A program made the position numbers and the translations under genes. Source: Deltaproteobacteria bacterium (GTDB taxonomy: Bacteria > Myxococcota_A > JAADFL01). Taken from it: a DNA stretch of 16,647 nucleotides. Numbering within the stretch: position 1 is the first letter of the stretch; each line of letters begins with the position of its first letter. Positions 16,293 through 16,647 of the stretch are shown here, in pieces. The DNA lies in the NCBI GenBank assembly GCA_013152945.1, contig JAADFL010000213.1, positions 1 to 16,647 on the forward strand. The letters are read 5' to 3'. The notes under the pieces are model-generated. The model was not told the origin of the DNA and ran no database searches. It worked only from the letters and a program-made list of their open reading frames with translations.

Positions 16293-16320
16293 TTCGTGTA
16301 CATTCGTGTACATGCATGTA
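16293..16320. repeat. Tandem TTCGTGTACA duplication plus TACATGCATGTA palindrome, possible operator
   Basis: TTCGTGTACA occurs twice head to tail (16293-16302, 16303-16312), placing two self-complementary TGTACA sites exactly ten bases (about one helical turn) apart. The second runs into a perfect 12-base palindrome TACATGCATGTA (16309-16320). The cluster lies about 50-80 bases upstream of the phosphoesterase start, a position suited to a regulator. TTCGTGTACA-like runs also occur as dispersed intergenic repeats in some genomes, so a repeat fragment is the alternative. Confidence 0.45.
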
Positions 16321-16350
16321 ATTCCGGCTTCCGGCTCTGTTCTGTCGAAG

Positions 16351-16394
16351 CCGAGTCAATATGTCAGTAAAGTGCCGAGTGAAAATGTCAGTAG
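16351..16394. repeat. Two 20-base imperfect direct repeats, possible insertion-sequence end
   Basis: Bases 16351-16370 (CCGAGTCAATATGTCAGTAA) and 16375-16394 (CCGAGTGAAAATGTCAGTAG) match at 17 of 20 positions with a 24-base period. Multiple short repeats starting from a TGTCA-like core are typical of the ends of IS21-like elements, but no transposase gene is present, so this may be a remnant. The assignment is a guess from pattern. Confidence 0.5.
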
Positions 16395-16427
16395 GGGTAA
16401 TGGTTCATGCCACATACCTTAAGTAGA

Positions 16428-16445
16428 GGCGGTTCGCGAACCGCC
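16428..16445. repeat. Perfect 18-base palindrome
   Basis: GGCGGTTCGCGAACCGCC is identical to its reverse complement, with no spacer between the arms. It could be a REP-like repeat unit or a protein-binding site. It is 188 bases from the nearest gene start, so a repeat unit is more likely. Confidence 0.6.
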
Positions 16446-16520
16446 CATGCGAGATCAAATCCAAACGATTTGTATTTTATCTCCTGGACCAGGCCGGCTT
16501 TCCACCGCCCTCACCCCCTT

Positions 16521-16552
16521 TTGTCCCCCTCTCCCGCAGAGTGGGCGAGGGA
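16521..16552. repeat. C-rich/G-rich inverted repeat
   Basis: CCCCCTCTCCC followed, after GCAGAGT, by GGGCGAGGG can fold into a stem with one mismatch or bulge. This wording (CCCCCTCTCCCGC) is common in dispersed intergenic repeats of many bacterial genomes. Confidence 0.45.
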
Positions 16553-16573
16553 GATCGTTTGGTGCCAATAATT

Positions 16574-16621
16574 CCTGGGGCGTTGCCCCAGGCTATTTTA
16601 TTTCGCCCCTTTGGGGCTTTT
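16574..16621 (+). repeat. Double hairpin, REP/MITE-like element
   Basis: CCTGGGGC-GTT-GCCCCAGG (16574-16592) is a perfect 8-bp stem with a three-base loop. Eleven bases after it comes GCCCC-TTT-GGGGC (16605-16617) followed by TTTT. Two adjacent hairpins with short loops are typical of REP-type palindromic elements linked to TnpA-REP (RAYT) transposases. The second hairpin with its T-run could also act as a rho-independent terminator for plus-strand transcription, although no plus-strand gene lies just upstream. Confidence 0.55.
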
Positions 16622-16647
16622 GGGGAATTGATTTTATTTGATTTAAT

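Larger units (their letters stand above)
16241..16647. other. Gene-free repeat mosaic upstream of the phosphoesterase operon
   Basis: These 407 bases hold no convincing gene; a 64-codon frame at 16447-16641 runs through hairpin repeats and is not protein-like. Moving right from the phosphoesterase start, the region contains a 10-base tandem duplication and a 12-base palindrome, two 20-base imperfect direct repeats, an 18-base palindrome, and a C-rich/G-rich stem followed by two consecutive hairpins. The first ~100 bases probably include the promoter of the minus-strand operon, though I cannot pick convincing -35 and -10 boxes. The rest looks like accumulated mobile-element debris. Confidence 0.65.

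Noticed and set aside
16293-16394. Short repeats as a CRISPR array
   Set aside because: Repeats are only two copies each, of different types, with no uniform spacers and no cas genes.
16447-16641. A 64-codon plus-strand frame at the right edge
   Set aside because: It is read through palindromic repeats and hairpins and gives a Pro/Gly-rich, non-protein-like product.

Overview
The window looks like chromosomal DNA of a diderm (Gram-negative) bacterium of the old 'deltaproteobacterial' type: Myxococcota, Desulfobacterota or an allied uncultured lineage. The evidence is a complete outer-membrane and lipid A assembly operon, the gene order lysS-lolC/E-lolD-bamA-skp-lpxD-lpxA-(...)-gfo-lpxB that I associate with those groups, and a Cys-containing MYXO-CTERM-like sorting tail on the gene at the left edge. 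The placement is an inference; no rRNA or other direct phylogenetic marker is present.

Layout. Bases 1-459 hold the 3' end of a secreted FN3-like protein. Bases 460-767 have no convincing gene but probably contain the promoter of the next unit. Bases 768-12021 are one tightly packed plus-strand operon of ten genes: lysyl-tRNA synthetase, lipoprotein-release permease and ATPase (LolC/E, LolD), BamA, Skp/OmpH, LpxD, LpxA, an unrecognised 172-residue protein with an HExxH zinc-protease-like motif, a Gfo/Idh/MocA oxidoreductase and LpxB. FabZ and LpxI, which I would expect in this neighbourhood, are absent. Bases 12194-16240 form a convergent minus-strand operon: an exported calcineurin-like phosphoesterase with a C-terminal membrane anchor, then a 36-codon single-span membrane microprotein, then a PutP-like sodium:solute symporter whose last ~30 codons are displaced into another frame. 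Bases 16241-16647 carry no gene but hold a dense mosaic of tandem, direct and inverted repeats.

How the genes work together. In the first operon LpxA and LpxD acylate the lipid A precursors and LpxB condenses them; BamA inserts outer-membrane proteins delivered by Skp; LolC/E-D release lipoproteins for transport to the outer membrane. The HExxH protein and the oxidoreductase sit between lpxA and lpxB, so the natural guess is a role in lipid A precursor modification or control. The minus-strand operon suggests a scavenging pair: an exported phosphoesterase that frees a solute and a symporter with a small partner that imports it.

The most promising items for follow-up are the HExxH protein in the lipid A operon, the 36-aa symporter partner, and the symporter frameshift.
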